From Hoylesella enoeca JCM 12259 (lineage in GTDB: Bacteria > Bacteroidota > Bacteroidia > Bacteroidales > Bacteroidaceae), in assembly GCF_000613405.1 (NCBI RefSeq), contig NZ_BAIX01000024.1, positions 1 through 36,948 on the forward strand: 36,948 nucleotides of DNA. The letters run 5' to 3'. The translations under genes and the position numbers were made by a program. The number at the start of each line of letters is the position of its first letter. The stretch's first letter is position 1. Below, one piece after another: positions 8,738 to 17,994 of the stretch. Under the pieces are notes generated by a model, which was not told the DNA's origin, did not search any database, and saw only the letters and a program-made list of their open reading frames with translations.

Positions 8738-10008
8738 TATTTCGTGTAAAAATCGATGAGTTTGGTAAGTGCCAAACGACAAGCTGCACAGAATTCAGGA
8801 TTATCATTGGTACGCATGCGACAGTCTTGCATGGGTCGATATACGCCTTTGAGGCTATAACCAGCTCCTTCAAAGGCGCCGACTATGCTCTTGTCTTTAC
8901 CGAGTGGAGTGGGGATGGGTGTCTTTTTCTTGATGAGACCTTCCCATTTACCATGAAAGTCTTTCAGCGTTGTGATATTTGGTTCCCAAGGTTCTATATC
9001 ATGCGGATACATTGGGATCTGTTCGGCCTCGTAAGCGTATTCGTCTGCCAGCCCTGCAAAGCTATGCCCGAACTCATGAACGACCACAGGACGAAACATC
9101 TTGTGGTGAGTCATCGACAGATTATATGAATTGAGAATGCCACCGCCACCGTATTCTTCGGTATTTACCAGCACGATGATGTGCTCATAAGGCGTACCTG
9201 CCAGCCAATTATGCAGATCTTTCAAACTGAGTGTGGTGAGATAGCGGTTGCTGTAAAATGTGTCGAAATGCGAATGGAGAGCTGTGTTCTTCCAAATCCC
9301 TTTTGAAGGATAACTCGTTCCGCTGTCTGCCGAAGGCGATTTCACGGCTACGATGTTGAAGCGATCACGCATAGACTTGAACGGTTCGTGTGCAAACAGT
9401 GCCTCCATGGCCATTTTTGCATCGTCTATAAACGTTTGCATCTCTTCGCTTTTATAGCCTTCGGCAATGTAAGCAATATGGATGCAGCGTGCAGGATCGG
9501 CTGCTTTTTGAAGCGTAACATAAGGAGTGACACTCTTCTCACCGATATGCCGGATGAGAATATCAGTTGGAGCGACTTGATGGCGGAATGAAGCCATCAC
9601 CTCACGACGATTATTTCTGAGGTCGAGTGTGATGTCCACAGTGTCTTTCGGCATCGGAATGAGGAACACGTTTTCAAATGATCGGCGTGTCTTTTGTGCT
9701 TCGGGATATGACAGCCACTCCTGAAACAGCGTGGAGAAGCTATTGCGATAGATCACGTTTCCTGTCTTATGGTCGCGCACGGTGATCTGTCCGTTTCCCT
9801 CGACAGGCAATTCCGACAGGCGTTGATGCCTGCCATACCAATGCGGGATGACCGAAAGCTCATCCAAAGAGATGGTTTGCTCCCGGGCGTTTCCGGCAAA
9901 ATTGTAGTCCAAACGCAGTGTCCGGTCTTCGAAATAGTTGTCAAAAGTCTGTGCATTTGCGCACAAGGTCCCGCACAAGAGCAGGCCTATCAAAAATGTT
10001 TTTCTCAT
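8737..10008 (-). CDS. IgA-peptidase M64 family metalloprotease
   Basis: 423 residues with a signal peptide (MRKTFLIGLLLCGTLCANAQ). The N-terminal half is a beta-rich Peptidase_M64_N-like domain; the C-terminal half has the zinc motif HEFGHSFAGLADEY (His311, Glu312, His315, with the downstream Asp). Four cysteines at the C-terminus (CRM...CAAC) may form disulfides. The M64 founder is the Clostridium ramosum IgA protease; the substrate of Bacteroidota members is generally unknown, so IgA cleavage should not be assumed. It lies three bases after the glucosaminidase gene, forming a two-gene operon of exported enzymes. Confidence 0.85.
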   Translation of the reverse strand: MRKTFLIGLLLCGTLCANAQTFDNYFEDRTLRLDYNFAGNAREQTISLDELSVIPHWYGRHQRLSELPVEGNGQITVRDHKTGNVIYRNSFSTLFQEWLSYPEAQKTRRSFENVFLIPMPKDTVDITLDLRNNRREVMASFRHQVAPTDILIRHIGEKSVTPYVTLQKAADPARCIHIAYIAEGYKSEEMQTFIDDAKMAMEALFAHEPFKSMRDRFNIVAVKSPSADSGTSYPSKGIWKNTALHSHFDTFYSNRYLTTLSLKDLHNWLAGTPYEHIIVLVNTEEYGGGGILNSYNLSMTHHKMFRPVVVHEFGHSFAGLADEYAYEAEQIPMYPHDIEPWEPNITTLKDFHGKWEGLIKKKTPIPTPLGKDKSIVGAFEGAGYSLKGVYRPMQDCRMRTNDNPEFCAACRLALTKLIDFYTK

Positions 10009-10011
10009 ATC

Positions 10012-10929
10012 TTAGTAAACTTTAAGTGTGTCTCCAACGCGTATTTGATAGTCTTCCGGCAGTCGATTCTTCTTATATAGCGACTTCAATCGTATGCCAT
10101 AAAGCTGCGAAATGCTATACATGCTCTCTCCGGCTTTCACCACATGCGGCCGATTTTTATAAGCCTTATCTGCTTTCCGACGTTTCTTTTTCAGGTAAAT
10201 AATATCTCCCTGATGCAACACATCTCGTTTATTGCGCTCGTTATAGCGTGCGAGTGCCCGATAAGAGATACCCACTTCTTCGCCGATCGAGCGGAATGTG
10301 TCGCCCTCGCGGGCTTGCAGATAATAGTTCTTGTTGTAAATCCGAATAGGATGCAACCGCAGACCGGGCCCCGCTGGCTTGTCGTGACCGGCCCGTTCGG
10401 CCATAAACCGATCGTAACTGCGGGCAGTGTCATACTGGTACAGCTTATAGAGCTCAATAATCTGAATCAGTTTCACGGCATATTGCGGGTTTGTTGCATA
10501 GCCGCATTCCTTCAATCCGTAAGCCCAACCGCGGTAATCGGTTTCGCTGAGAGCGAATAATCGTTTGTAGCGCGAGCTCCTTGCTAAAAACTTACTGTGG
10601 TCTTCGAAACTGTCGAACACATTGTCATAGGCGCGGAAACATTCGTTCGAGGCATCGTCATCGTGATAAACCGTCTTACCGGTCCAGCCATGGCATTTGA
10701 TGCCGAAGTGATTGTTGCTGCGCAAAGCGAACTCGCTCTGTCCGGCCCTGCTCTCAAATAGCCCTTGTGCCAAGGTGATGCTGGCTGGAATGCGATATCG
10801 TTTCATCTGCTCGATGGCCAAATCCTTATACTGATCGATATATGTTTGGTATTGCCGATTCCATTTCATTTGGGCACTGATAGGCAGTACCAGTAGGATG
10901 GTGAGCAACAAGACCGTGAGTTTTTTCAT
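10012..10929 (-). CDS. exported glucosaminidase with two LysM domains
   Basis: 305 residues: signal peptide (MKKLTVLLLTILLVLPISAQ), a glucosaminidase domain (about 30-165) with the catalytic-Glu region GLFESRAGQSEFA and NNHFGIKCH, then two LysM peptidoglycan-binding motifs (about 205-250 and 258-305: REGDTFRSIGEEVGISYRAL and KAGESMYSISQLYGIRLKSL). It should cleave N-acetylglucosaminyl linkages in peptidoglycan, a FlgJ/Auto-like autolysin. It is the first gene of the operon with the M64 peptidase. Confidence 0.88.
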   Translation of the reverse strand: MKKLTVLLLTILLVLPISAQMKWNRQYQTYIDQYKDLAIEQMKRYRIPASITLAQGLFESRAGQSEFALRSNNHFGIKCHGWTGKTVYHDDDASNECFRAYDNVFDSFEDHSKFLARSSRYKRLFALSETDYRGWAYGLKECGYATNPQYAVKLIQIIELYKLYQYDTARSYDRFMAERAGHDKPAGPGLRLHPIRIYNKNYYLQAREGDTFRSIGEEVGISYRALARYNERNKRDVLHQGDIIYLKKKRRKADKAYKNRPHVVKAGESMYSISQLYGIRLKSLYKKNRLPEDYQIRVGDTLKVY

Positions 10930-10948
10930 CTATGTGACAATTTGAACG

Positions 10949-10956
10949 CAAATTTA
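10949..10956 (-). promoter_or_regulatory. -7 promoter box (TAAATTTG, minus strand)
   Basis: The plus strand reads CAAATTTA. On the minus strand TAAATTTG lies about 20 bases before the glucosaminidase start codon. Confidence 0.5.
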
Positions 10957-11047
10957 CGGAATAAAGGCGAGAAATAAAAGCGGGATGTTTAGATTTTCAA
11001 ATAGCGTGTGGGTATTTAACGGTTTGTAATAAAAAAGGTGAAAGCAA

Positions 11048-11078
11048 TTGGGCAAGTTTATGCTTTTTATTAATTTTG
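11048..11078 (+). promoter_or_regulatory. promoter of folK
   Basis: TAATTTTG (11071-11078) with TTG at 11048-11050 at the usual -33 distance. A 14-codon open frame (11100-11144) lies between the promoter and the preferred folK start and overlaps it; no role is claimed. Confidence 0.5.
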
Positions 11079-11136
11079 TAACGGCTAAATAGCAAATAAA
11101 TGATCACGAATCATGTTTGGATGGAGCGTTTATCAC

Positions 11137-11565
11137 ATGGGTAAAAGACAAAAATTGATATTGGCCTTGGGGTCGAACGAGAATCAGGAATCGAATATGC
11201 AGTTGGCGCAACACAAGTTGGAACGTCTCTTGAATGGGGAAGTGGTTTTCTCGGAAACGATGTGGACGGATCCGCTTGGCATCGAGTCCGATCGTTTTTT
11301 GAACTGTTTGGCTGTGGGATACACGCATCACGGTGTCGATCAATTGTATCGGGCGCTAAAACAAGTGGAACGTTCGATCGGCAGTTTGCGTGCCGAACGC
11401 AAGCGAGGCGTCGTGAAAATCGACATCGATATTTTGTTGTTCGGCGACCAGCGGTATCACGCCAGTGATTGGAAACGTGACTATGTGAGTCGCCTTTTGG
11501 AGCGAATGGGCGAGGATGGCAGCAATTGGGACGAACCCAAAAGTATTGAAGTAGCTTCTAAATAA
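11137..11565 (+). CDS. folK: 2-amino-4-hydroxy-6-hydroxymethyldihydropteridine diphosphokinase
   Basis: 142 residues from ATG 11137; an alternative ATG at 11113 would add eight residues. HPPK motifs: LALGSNE at the start, TDPLGIESDRFLNCLAVG (pterin site region) and KIDIDILLFGD (metal-binding Asp pair, family signature). Reaction: transfer of pyrophosphate from ATP to 6-hydroxymethyl-7,8-dihydropterin in folate synthesis. The C-terminus is shorter than in E. coli FolK. The gene stands alone, convergent with pgk. Confidence 0.85.
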   Translation: MGKRQKLILALGSNENQESNMQLAQHKLERLLNGEVVFSETMWTDPLGIESDRFLNCLAVGYTHHGVDQLYRALKQVERSIGSLRAERKRGVVKIDIDILLFGDQRYHASDWKRDYVSRLLERMGEDGSNWDEPKSIEVASK

Positions 11566-11590
11566 CGCTTAATGAGCTTCTAAATAACGC
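11553..11590. repeat. 22-bp tandem duplication covering the folK stop
   Basis: AGCTTCTAAATAACGC occurs at 11553-11568 and again at 11575-11590, offset by 22 bp. The first copy contains the folK stop codon. The rest of the gap to 11698 shows nothing recognisable. Confidence 0.6.
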
Positions 11591-11698
11591 CTTTTTGTGC
11601 GCCTTTTAACGGCTTTTCGCAGCGTCGAAAGAGGTTACTTAGGAGAGGAATGATCGAAAAGAGCGTTGCGACTGTTGGTCAAGAACTTGACAGCTATG

Positions 11699-11736
11699 AA
11701 AAAAGGAGGAAGACACCAATGTCTTCCCCCTTTTCT
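11699..11736 (-). terminator. intrinsic terminator of pgk (possibly bidirectional)
   Basis: GGAAGAC (11708-11714) / GTCTTCC (11721-11727) with flanking purine/pyrimidine extension. On the minus strand it is followed by a run of T residues, and a T-rich stretch lies on the plus-strand side too. Confidence 0.75.
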
Positions 11737-11756
11737 TTTCTTGTCTGACGACGAAG

Positions 11757-13007
11757 TTATCCTTCGATAGCTGCCACGCCTGGAAGCACTTTTCCCTCAA
11801 TGGCTTCAAGCATTGCACCGCCGCCTGTGGACACATAAGAAACCTTGTCGGCCAAACCGAATTTGTTGACTGCTGCTACCGAGTCGCCGCCACCTACCAA
11901 AGAGTAGGCGCCGTTATGCTGAGTTGCCTCGGCAACATACTTGGCTATTTCGCCCGTTCCGTGTGCGAAGTTCTCAAATTCGAATACGCCCACAGGACCA
12001 TTCCATAAGATCGTCTTCGAATCAAGGATAATCTTCTTCCAGATTTCGAGTGATTGCTCAGAGGCATCCATACCTTCCCAACCGTCGGGAATATTCTCGA
12101 TGGGCACCACTTTGCGGTTGGCGTCGTTGGCAAAACGATCGGCTGCCACCGTGGCAACGGACAAACTGAGGTTCACGCCTTTCTCTTTGGCTGCGGCGAT
12201 GACATTCAATGCCTCGGGCATCAGATCGTCTTCGTGGAGCGATTCACCGATATGACCACCCTGAGCTTTGACGAATGTATAGCCCATTCCGCCGCCGATG
12301 ATGAGATTGTCCACCTTGTCGAGCAGGTTTTTGATGACACCCAACTTAGAGCTTACTTTGCTTCCGCCGATGATGGCAGTGAAAGGATGCTGCGCGTTCT
12401 TTAATACATTATTAATAGCTGTCACTTCTTTTTCCATCAGGAAACCGAGCATTTTAGCGTCGGGGGCGAAGAAATCGGCGATAACAGCGGTTGAAGCGTG
12501 TTTGCGGTGAGCTGTTCCGAAAGCGTCGTTCACGTAAACATCGGCATAAGAAGCGAGTTTTTCGGCAAATGTTTTCTGCTTAGCTTTCATCTCTTTTTTA
12601 GCTGCATCGTATTCGGGCGTACCTTTTTCCACGCCTACGGGTTTACCTTCCTCTTCGGGATAAAAACGCAGGTTTTCCAGCAACAATGCTTCACCGGGCT
12701 TCAACGCAGCTGCTGCAGCACTAGCGTTAGCACAATCGTCGGCGAATTTAACATCGACTCCGAGACGTTCGGATACTTTCTTAACGATCTGTGAGAGTGA
12801 AAGTTTAGGATTGACTTTGCCTTTTGGCTTGCCCATGTGGCTCATCATAATCACCGAACCGCCGTCGGCAAGAATCTTTTTCAGTGTGGGTAGTGCGCCG
12901 CGAATGCGTGTGTCGTCTGTCACATTACCATTTTCGTCCAAAGGAACGTTGAAATCCACGCGGACGATTGCCTTTTTCCCGGCAAAGTTAAATTGATCAA
13001 TCTTCAT
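11757..13007 (-). CDS. pgk: phosphoglycerate kinase
   Basis: 416 residues, normal length. N-terminal [17 protein letters not shown] (substrate Asp/Asn loop), [22 protein letters not shown], the hinge region [14 protein letters not shown] and C-terminal nucleotide loop GGGDSVAAV and [10 protein letters not shown] are all recognisable. Glycolytic enzyme: 1,3-bisphosphoglycerate + ADP to 3-phosphoglycerate + ATP. Single gene with its own promoter and terminator. Confidence 0.97.
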   Translation of the reverse strand: MKIDQFNFAGKKAIVRVDFNVPLDENGNVTDDTRIRGALPTLKKILADGGSVIMMSHMGKPKGKVNPKLSLSQIVKKVSERLGVDVKFADDCANASAAAAALKPGEALLLENLRFYPEEEGKPVGVEKGTPEYDAAKKEMKAKQKTFAEKLASYADVYVNDAFGTAHRKHASTAVIADFFAPDAKMLGFLMEKEVTAINNVLKNAQHPFTAIIGGSKVSSKLGVIKNLLDKVDNLIIGGGMGYTFVKAQGGHIGESLHEDDLMPEALNVIAAAKEKGVNLSLSVATVAADRFANDANRKVVPIENIPDGWEGMDASEQSLEIWKKIILDSKTILWNGPVGVFEFENFAHGTGEIAKYVAEATQHNGAYSLVGGGDSVAAVNKFGLADKVSYVSTGGGAMLEAIEGKVLPGVAAIEG

Positions 13008-13053
13008 GTGATTAAATGATTTATAAATTTGAAAATACGCTTTAATTCGCCCG

Positions 13054-13061
13054 CAAAATTA
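13054..13061 (-). promoter_or_regulatory. -7 promoter box of pgk (TAATTTTG, minus strand)
   Basis: The plus strand reads CAAAATTA, 46 bases upstream of the pgk start codon. No clear -33 element is seen. Confidence 0.45.
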
Positions 13062-13165
13062 CGAAAAAGATAAGAGATTGCGGTTTTCGAGGCAGGGAAT
13101 TTTTGTTTTTTGTCCCGAATGGCGTGTTGGCAGTCGTTGAGCGAGGCCTATATGCCGTGTGTCCG

Positions 13166-14584
13166 TTATCCGAATAAAGCACGCAAAGCTTCTTCCACCT
13201 TGCGAACGGGATGGAGATGGATGGCATATTTCTTGGAGTCGAGACCGCTGAGATTGTATTTGGGGATGATCATATCGGTGAACCCCAACTTCTCTGCTTC
13301 TGCTATGCGCTGCTCAATGCGGTTGATGGGACGTACTTCGCCGCTGAGTCCCACCTCACCGGCCATACACCAGCCTGCTTCTATGGCTGTGTCGACGTTA
13401 CTCGACAACACGGCGGCAATGATGCTGAGGTCTATGGCGAGATCGGTCACGCGTAGTCCGCCGGCGATATTGATGAAAACATCCTTCTGCATGAGCTTGA
13501 ATCCCACGCGTTTTTCGAGAACTGCGAGCAGCATATTGAGTCTTCGCTGATCGAAACCAGTTGCCGAACGCTGCGGCGTGCCGTAAGCAGCTGATGAAAC
13601 CAGCGCTTGTGTCTCCACTAAGAATGGTCTGACGCCTTCGATAGCACTACTGATGGCAATGCCGCTGAGGCCTTCTTCGCGGTCGGGTGTGAGCAAAAGC
13701 TCACTCGGATTGCTCACTTGGCGCAGGCCAGTCTGCTGCATTTCATAGATTCCTAACTCCGAAGTGGAACCAAATCGATTCTTGATGCTGCGCAGAATGC
13801 GATACATATAATGTTGATCGCCCTCGAATTGGATGACCGTATCTACGATATGTTCTAAGATTTTAGGCCCGGCCAGGGTGCCTTCTTTGGTGATATGACC
13901 GATAAGTAGCACCGGAATGCCGCTCGTTTTAGCAAAACGGAGCAGTGCCGAGGCACATTCGCGCACCTGCGTGATGCTTCCTGGCGAACTGTCTACGTCT
14001 TCCGTGGCAATGGTCTGAATACTATCGACGATCAGAATGTCGGGTTTCACATCGCGGACGTGATCAAAGATGCGTTCCAACGATGTCTCGCAGAGAATCA
14101 GTACATTGTCTATCGCTGCGTTGTCGGCTTGTGGCAGCTGTGCAGCAATGCGGTCGGCGCGTAATTTCAGTTGGTGAGCGCTCTCCTCGCCGCTGACATA
14201 GAGGATTCGCTTTTCGGGTAAATGAAGAATCGTTTGCAGCGTAAGCGTACTCTTTCCGATACCCGGTTCGCCTCCCAAAAGCACGATGGAACCGTGCACC
14301 AAGCCACCTCCGAGAACGCGATTCAGCTCTTCGTCGTGCAGATCGATGCGTGGTTCGTCTTGTGCCGAGATATTACGGAGCGACAGCGGACGGTTTTTGT
14401 GTGCTGATTCGGCGTGATTCAGCACCGAATGAGCGGCTGCTTTGGCTGCCATCGACCCTGTTTCGCTGGCAATGCGAATCTCTTTGAAGGTGTTCCATTG
14501 GCCGCAACTCGGGCATTTTCCTATCCATTTGGGCGATTCTTGTCCGCAATTCGAGCAGACATAAGCGATCTTGTCTTTTGCCAT
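13166..14584 (-). CDS. radA: DNA repair protein RadA
   Basis: 472 residues from ATG at 14584 (MAKDKIAYVCSNCG); upstream codons to 14659 read through the promoter and are rejected. Zinc finger CSNCG...CPSCG (residues 10-27), Walker A GGEPGIGKST (104-113), Walker B ILIVDSIQ, the RadA-specific KNRFGST motif, and a C-terminal Lon-protease-like domain. RadA promotes branch migration and processing of recombination intermediates. The start codon lies seven bases after a TACTTTTG box, so the mRNA is probably leaderless or nearly so. Confidence 0.95.
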   Translation of the reverse strand: MAKDKIAYVCSNCGQESPKWIGKCPSCGQWNTFKEIRIASETGSMAAKAAAHSVLNHAESAHKNRPLSLRNISAQDEPRIDLHDEELNRVLGGGLVHGSIVLLGGEPGIGKSTLTLQTILHLPEKRILYVSGEESAHQLKLRADRIAAQLPQADNAAIDNVLILCETSLERIFDHVRDVKPDILIVDSIQTIATEDVDSSPGSITQVRECASALLRFAKTSGIPVLLIGHITKEGTLAGPKILEHIVDTVIQFEGDQHYMYRILRSIKNRFGSTSELGIYEMQQTGLRQVSNPSELLLTPDREEGLSGIAISSAIEGVRPFLVETQALVSSAAYGTPQRSATGFDQRRLNMLLAVLEKRVGFKLMQKDVFINIAGGLRVTDLAIDLSIIAAVLSSNVDTAIEAGWCMAGEVGLSGEVRPINRIEQRIAEAEKLGFTDMIIPKYNLSGLDSKKYAIHLHPVRKVEEALRALFG

Positions 14585-14591
14585 GATGTGA

Positions 14592-14639
14592 CAAAAGTAC
14601 GAAGAAATTTTGTAACAATAAAAATAATTCGTACTTTTG
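14592..14639. promoter_or_regulatory. mirror-image divergent promoters between radA and the leader unit
   Basis: A perfect 12-bp inverted repeat, CAAAAGTACGAA (14592-14603) / TTCGTACTTTTG (14628-14639), gives each strand a TACTTTTG -7 box. The plus-strand promoter also has TTTG at 14609-14612, 19 bp upstream of its box. The minus-strand box drives radA. Confidence 0.65.
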
Positions 14640-14662
14640 CCAACGCTAATATTGCACATTCA

Positions 14663-14725
14663 ATGAATAGAAACTCGGAAGGGCGACTCGTGTTTGTAAT
14701 AAGCCGAGCGCCCTTTTTTGAATGA
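14663..14725 (+). CDS. putative 20-residue leader peptide
   Basis: ATG at 14663, about 24 bases after the plus-strand -7 box, opens MNRNSEGRLVFVISRAPFFE and stops at 14725, one base before the next ATG (14727). Its codons form the terminator hairpin below. The position suggests an attenuator or translational-coupling ORF, but coding is unproven and no amino-acid bias stands out beyond its Arg and Phe residues. Confidence 0.4.
   Translation: MNRNSEGRLVFVISRAPFFE
14681..14719 (+). terminator. intrinsic terminator inside the 5' leader (attenuator or sRNA end)
   Basis: GGGCG (14681-14685) and CTCG (14687-14690) pair with CGAG (14705-14708) and CGCCC (14709-14713), with one bulged A, followed by six T residues (14714-14719). 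It lies between the promoter and the substrate-binding protein gene, so it would end most transcripts at about 75 nt unless overridden. Confidence 0.7.
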
Positions 14726-14726
14726 A

Positions 14727-15638
14727 ATGGAAGTGATGAAATATTTTTGCGCATTCTTAACAGCACTTATTCTCGTGGCGTCTTGCGGTCAATCGTATGA
14801 CGAAAAACAGCGAATTACAAAGGCGGAAAGGGCTAAACAGAAGACCGAAGATTCCTTGGCGTTGAAAGTGGCGGTGCTGCCCACCTTAGACGGCATGCCG
14901 ATCTTTTTGGCCAAAGAGCGCCGACTGTTTGACACGTTGCATGTAGACGTCCGACTGCGACGCTGGAATGCGCAGATGGATGGCGATACGGCGCTCATCG
15001 GCGGTAGTATAGAAGGTGCGGTGACGGATCTCGTTCGTGCCGAAAGAATAAAGAAACGGGGTACGCCGTTGACGTATGTCGCTGCCACAAATGCTTATTG
15101 GCAACTGGTAAGCAACCGTTTGGCGCGTGTGAAAGAGTTGAAGCAGTTGTCTGACAAGATGATTGCGATGACGCGTTTCTCGGCTACCGATTATTTGGCC
15201 GACCTCGCCGTAGACAGCGCCAAGCCCAAATACGATGTCTTTCGTGTGCAGATCAACGATGTGCAGATTCGTTTGCGGATGTTGCTCAACAATGAGATGG
15301 ACGCGATGTTGCTTACCGAACCGCAGGCCACTACGGCCCGGTTATATCGCCACCCCGTGCTGATGGACAGCCGAGACAAGGGCATCCGTTTCGGTGTCAT
15401 TGCTTTCCGGACAGCAGCCATGCGCGATGCGCGCCGCCGAAAGCAGATTCAGACTTTCATCAAAGCTTATGATATGGCTTGCGATTCGCTGAATGAACGA
15501 GGATTGCAACATTATTCCGACCTGATCATGAAGTATTGCGGGGCGGATAAAAAGACTGTCAAGGCTTTGCCGAAGATGCACTTTGAACACGCGGCAAAGC
15601 CTCGAATCCAGGATGTTTTACGTGCACAGAAGTATTGA
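14727..15638 (+). CDS. ABC-transporter-type substrate-binding lipoprotein
   Basis: About 303 residues; ATG 14727 is favoured because it nearly touches the leader ORF stop, with ATG 14736 as the alternative. Lipoprotein signal MKYFCAFLTALILVASCG (lipobox VASC), then a periplasmic-binding fold typical of NMT1/SsuA-like proteins: VAVLPTLDGMPIFLAKERRL, GSIEGAVTDLVRAERI, LLNNEMDAMLLTEPQA. Family members bind sulfonates, nitrate or thiamine-precursor-like ligands; the ligand here is unknown. No permease or ATPase gene is adjacent, which is unusual, and the TPR gene follows after two bases. Confidence 0.7.
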   Translation: MEVMKYFCAFLTALILVASCGQSYDEKQRITKAERAKQKTEDSLALKVAVLPTLDGMPIFLAKERRLFDTLHVDVRLRRWNAQMDGDTALIGGSIEGAVTDLVRAERIKKRGTPLTYVAATNAYWQLVSNRLARVKELKQLSDKMIAMTRFSATDYLADLAVDSAKPKYDVFRVQINDVQIRLRMLLNNEMDAMLLTEPQATTARLYRHPVLMDSRDKGIRFGVIAFRTAAMRDARRRKQIQTFIKAYDMACDSLNERGLQHYSDLIMKYCGADKKTVKALPKMHFEHAAKPRIQDVLRAQKY

Positions 15639-15640
15639 CA

Positions 15641-17819
15641 ATGAGTGAAAAGGAATCATTGAAAGAGATAGAATCCGCGCTGCTCGATGAAGAGAGTGTG
15701 GGGAAAACATTACGTTTGCTGCAACAATTCATCGTCGACAGACTGATCCCGCCGTTTCCGGTATGTTGGAAAATGTGAGTCAGGATTATGAATTGATGAA
15801 AGACTTCATGCTCAAAGGCTATCAAGACGATAAGCGGGCTACGCTTTACGAGGGCATGTTGCGCAAGTTATATCGCGTTTGGAGCTATCTGCGTGTGTCA
15901 GTCAAGATTCAGGAGAGTCAGGCTTATCGCTTGGCTGCCATGACATTGCCGCCAGGCAATCAGAGTCGGGATGACATTCGCCGCCGGCTTGAAAGTTTTG
16001 TGCAAGATGTGACGATGTTGTCCTTGGAGTCGGAAAGCGTTAATCGCCCGACGAAAGACGCTCTTTACGCGTCTCATCAAGCGTATATTGCAGCACTGTT
16101 TGATGTGATTCTCTCTCACCTCCATGGAATGCCGATACGGCAGAGGGTTTCGAACAACTCATTTTGTCGCCAACCATCGACACAAACGACGCCCAACTGT
16201 TGGTGAGCGCCGTGATGTTGTCGGCCATGAATGTCTTCGACGTTCGCAAGATCATGACTTTGATCAATGTGTATGGCCGCGCTTCTGATGAGCATATACG
16301 GCAGCGCGCCCTCGTGGGTTGGGTGTTTGCCATGCCCGATAAGACCCACCGAATCTTCCACCAACTGTGGGATAAGGTGTCGGAATTGTGTAAGAACGAG
16401 ACTCTTCGCCGCGATTTATTGGAGTTGCAGATGCAGGTGTTTTACTGTCTGAATGCCGAACGCGACAACGATGAGCTTCAGCGCGACATCATTCCGAATC
16501 TGATGAAGAACAATAATTTGCAGATCACGCGCTTCGGAATTAAAGAGAAAGAAGAAGATCCGATGCAGGACATTCTTGATCCCGGGGCTGCCGATCGTGC
16601 CATGGAGGAGGTGGAAGACAGTTTCAAGCGCATGGCCGACATGCAACGGGCCGGTGCTGATATTTATTTCGGCGGGTTCTCGCAAATGAAACGATTCCCA
16701 TTCTTCAACACGTTGAGCAACTGGTTTTGTCCATTTTATGTCGAACACCCCGCTTTAAGAGGCGTGAATGAACAGCTGGAAGGTTATAAATTCATGGAGG
16801 TTTTGTTGCGCAAGGGACCTTTCTGCGACTCGGATAAATATTCGTTTGCGCTCGCCTTGTTGTCTGTTGTCAATCGTTTGCCGCCCAACGTGCGCGAAAT
16901 TCTCAATAGCGGAGAAGCGATGGGACCTACCGACACTGGTTTTGACATGAGCAGTGCGGCTTACATTCGGCGCATTTATCTGCAAGATCTCTATCGATTC
17001 TTTCGTGTTTATCCTTATCGAAATGATTTTCGGAATCCTTTTGAATGCGAATCGCCAACCTGGCGAGCTCTCTTTTTCACCAACGATGCATTCGATCGGG
17101 CGTTGTTCTTGCTTGAATCGCGCGAGTTGAAACGCTTTCTTTTGAAGCGGAAGCACTATGGGGCAACCGCTGAAATGTGTGCTCATTATCAGGAACCCAC
17201 CCTTGCCGAAGATCTATTTATGCGTGCAACGTTGGCCATTCATGATGGACGTTATGCGGATGCACAGACATTGTATGCGCAGATTTTGCACAGAGATCCT
17301 GATAATCTTCGGGCTTTGCGGGGACGAGCACTGGCAGATTTCTATTGCGGTGACTTCGCGTCGGCGGTGAAGGGTTATTCCATGTTGCTGGAAAAGCATC
17401 CCGACAACCGACATGATGCGTTGAACCTCGCTATATCGCAGATCAATTGCGGGGATGTCGAACAAGGAGTCAACGGACTGTTTCGGCTGAATCTCGATTA
17501 TCCCGACGACAAAAACATTCGTCGGGCGATCGCTTGGGGGCAGATGTTGCTATGTAAATCAGTCCAAGCCGAACCCATTTACGACGATCTTCTGTCGTCT
17601 GCCGAAGCAGAAAATGCTGATTATCTGAATGCCGGTTACTGCAAATGGTTTGTCGGGAAGGTTGCTGCTGCTGCCGATTTGTTCAAAACTTATGTGCAAA
17701 AGGAATCTGTCTCGCTTGCCGACGCATTTGCTCAGGATCTCTCGTTGCTCACCCGAAACAGTATTTCCAATATCGACATCAAGTTGATGACCGATATTGT
17801 TGATCGTGATAAGCAATAA
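15641..17819 (+). CDS. large tetratricopeptide-repeat protein, frameshifted twice
   Basis: Three overlapping frames make one protein of about 726 residues: the first starts at ATG 15641 (MSEKESLKEIESALLDEESV), the second carries SGMLENVSQDYELMKDFM, and the third carries TAEGFEQLILSPTIDTNDAQ to the end. Breaks lie near 15738-15742 and at 16122-16123 (CACCTCCATGG, probably CACCTCCCATGG). Both are net one-base deletions. The C-terminal ~250 residues hold TPR-like helices (RYADAQTLYAQILHRDPDNL, FASAVKGYSMLLEKHPDNR). No signal peptide is visible, so the protein is probably cytoplasmic. Function unknown; TPRs imply protein-protein contacts. It is co-transcribed with the binding protein. Confidence 0.7.
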
Positions 17820-17876
17820 TTTCATCGAGTTTCAGATCAAAGAATCTCTTGCCATTGCAAACTTTTTTTCACAAAG

Positions 17877-17908
17877 TTTGGTCGTTCCAAAAGATTGTTA
17901 TACCTTTG
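17877..17908 (+). promoter_or_regulatory. promoter of fimbrillin cassette 1
   Basis: TTTG (17877-17880), 20 bp, then TACCTTTG (17901-17908). The same elements, spacing and flanking bases (CCAAAA...GTTATACCTTTGCC) recur at cassette 2. Confidence 0.75.
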
Positions 17909-17928
17909 CCCCCAGTTTTTCGCCTTAG

Positions 17929-17945
17929 CCCCCTAAGTTAGGGGG
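17929..17945 (+). repeat. G/C-run inverted repeat in the cassette 1 leader
   Basis: CCCCCTAA and TTAGGGGG form a perfect 8-bp inverted repeat around a single G, followed by ATGGGGG. It is absent from cassette 2. It resembles short dispersed palindromes of Bacteroidota genomes, but this was not tested. Confidence 0.5.
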
Positions 17946-17994
17946 ATGGGGGTCTGAACAAGCGAGAGACCGATCAAAAAGAACAAACGAGAAT

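Noticed and set aside
8692..9129. Plus-strand ORF of 145 codons
   Set aside because: It is antisense to the 3' end of the M64 peptidase gene, with no recognisable motif.
11100..11144. 14-codon ORF overlapping the folK start
   Set aside because: No conserved feature or hairpin supports it; it is short enough to occur by chance.
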